From positions 1 through 64,000 of the forward strand of contig NZ_JASISZ010000029.1 of the NCBI RefSeq assembly GCF_030063355.1: a DNA stretch of 64,000 bases. The letters run 5' to 3'. Under the pieces are notes generated by a model. It saw only the letters and a list, made by a program, of their open reading frames with translations, was not told the DNA's origin and made no database searches. Both the position numbers and the translations under genes were made by a program. This stretch comes from Streptomyces sp. PH10-H1. GTDB taxonomy: Bacteria > Actinomycetota > Actinomycetes > Streptomycetales > Streptomycetaceae. This document shows positions 63,206-64,000 of this stretch, one piece after another; the first letter of the stretch is position 1; each line of letters opens with the position of its first letter.

Positions 63206-64000
63206 ATGAACCACTCCCTCCAGTCACCCGGGACCACGACGTACGACGTCATTGTGATCGGCGCGGGCCCGGTGGGTGAGAACCTCGCGGACCGCACGCG
63301 CGCCGCCGGTCTGACCACCGTCGTCGTGGAGAGCGAACTGATCGGCGGCGAATGCTCCTACTGGGCCTGTATGCCCAGCAAGGCGCTGCTGCGCCCGGTG
63401 GCCGCGCTGGCGGGCGCCCGGGGCGTCGCCGGGTCGCGCGAAGCCGTGAGCGGCGGCCTCGACGCCGCCGCCGTACTGGCCAGACGGGACGATTTCGCCT
63501 CGCACTGGAAGGACGACGGGCAGGCGTCATGGCTGGAATCGGTCGGTGTCGACCTGGTGCGCGGCCAGGGCCGGCTCGACGGCCCACGGCAGGTGCGCGT
63601 CCGTACCACCGAGGGGACGGACCTGCTGCTGACCGCCCGTCACGCGGTGGCCGTCTGCACCGGCAGCCGCGCCCTCCTGCCGGACCTGCCCGGCCTCGCA
63701 CAGGCGCGCCCGTGGACGAGCCGGGAGGCCACCTCGGCGCCGGCGGTCCCCGGCCGGCTGGTCGTGGTGGGCGGCGGCGTGGTCGGCGTCGAGATGGCGA
63801 CGGCCTGGCAGGCACTCGGCGCGCAGGTCACCCTGCTGGTGCGCGGCCCGGGGCTGCTGCCCCGGATGGAGCCCTTCGCCGGCGAATCGGTCGCGGCGTC
63901 CCTGACCGAGGCCGGAGCGGTCGTGCGCACCGGAATCGACGTGGCGGCCGTCCGCCGGGAGACACCGTCCTCCCCGGTGACGGTGGTCCTGGCCGGCGGG
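63206..64000 (+). CDS. Pyridine nucleotide-disulfide oxidoreductase (3' partial)
   Basis: 265 residues to the right edge, frame still open. N-terminal FAD site DVIVIGAGPVGENLADR, redox-active disulfide GGECSYWACMPSKALLRP (C-x4-C), second FAD motif VAVCTGSRALLPDLPG and NAD(P) site LVVVGGGVVGVEMATAWQAL. It fits the dihydrolipoamide dehydrogenase / mercuric reductase group; the missing C-terminal dimer interface would be needed to choose between them. Confidence 0.88.
   Translation, partial: MNHSLQSPGTTTYDVIVIGAGPVGENLADRTRAAGLTTVVVESELIGGECSYWACMPSKALLRPVAALAGARGVAGSREAVSGGLDAAAVLARRDDFASHWKDDGQASWLESVGVDLVRGQGRLDGPRQVRVRTTEGTDLLLTARHAVAVCTGSRALLPDLPGLAQARPWTSREATSAPAVPGRLVVVGGGVVGVEMATAWQALGAQVTLLVRGPGLLPRMEPFAGESVAASLTEAGAVVRTGIDVAAVRRETPSSPVTVVLAGG

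Overview
The window is high-GC actinomycete DNA, most likely from a chromosomal arm of a Streptomyces-type organism. The signs are GC-rich third codon positions, GTG/TTG starts, overlapping stop/start codons, a WhiB-like protein, a DUF2637 protein, a complete egtABCD ergothioneine locus, actinobacterial glgC and glycogen-synthase genes, and many secreted glycoside hydrolases.

Layout. 0-5.3 kb: remnant of a Tn3-family transposon (broken transposase, intact serine resolvase) whose resolvase heads a tight operon with an S1-domain RNA-binding protein and a HEAT-repeat protein. 5.5-13.2 kb: a sugar-use unit made of a secreted GH92 alpha-mannosidase, a divergent RbsA/RbsC/RbsB-type ABC importer and a LacI-family regulator, with two matching LacI-type operators in the divergent promoter. 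13.2-14.8 kb: a small membrane protein and an M15 peptidase. 14.9-21.5 kb: a catabolic-looking lipid/apocarotenoid cluster (tandem HxlR regulator, carotenoid oxygenase, SCP-x-type thiolase, acyl-CoA ligase, broken luciferase-like oxidoreductase) that has a near-identical 24-bp motif in two of its promoter regions. 21.7-27.6 kb: a secreted anchored protein, a VOC protein and glgC / glycogen synthase / pgm. 27.7-29.8 kb: a histone H1-like protein and a tyrosine phosphatase.

30.3-34.6 kb is the most interesting stretch. It is a decayed phosphonate biosynthesis cluster: a methylphosphonate-synthase/HEPD-type bicupin dioxygenase with an early amber codon and a -1 frameshift, a pepM (PEP mutase) with a frameshift, a Trp-to-stop change and a truncation that joins it to an N-terminally deleted aminotransferase, and a frameshifted MFS exporter.

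34.7-47 kb: housekeeping and accessory genes (SRPBCC, ribokinase, Wbl, BrkB/YihY, DHA2 exporter, S4 protein, GT87 mannosyltransferase, TPR, DUF5937 regulator, DUF2637). 47-48.5 kb: a flavin-split-barrel protein and a decayed GT39 gene. 48.6-54.4 kb: egtA-egtB-egtC-egtD, preceded on the same strand by a MalY/PatB-type C-S lyase that could serve as the missing EgtE. 55.2-62.7 kb: chitosan/chitin/beta-glucan hydrolases, namely an intact exo-beta-D-glucosaminidase, a broken ricin-GH55-like gene and a GH18 chitinase broken by an 8-bp tandem duplication. The window ends inside a pyridine nucleotide-disulfide oxidoreductase gene.

A recurring theme is gene decay. About a dozen genes carry frameshifts, stops or clean deletions while their neighbours are intact. 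Single-base lesions could in part be sequencing errors, but the in-frame nonsense codons, multi-residue deletions and fusion junctions point to real pseudogenisation of accessory pathways.
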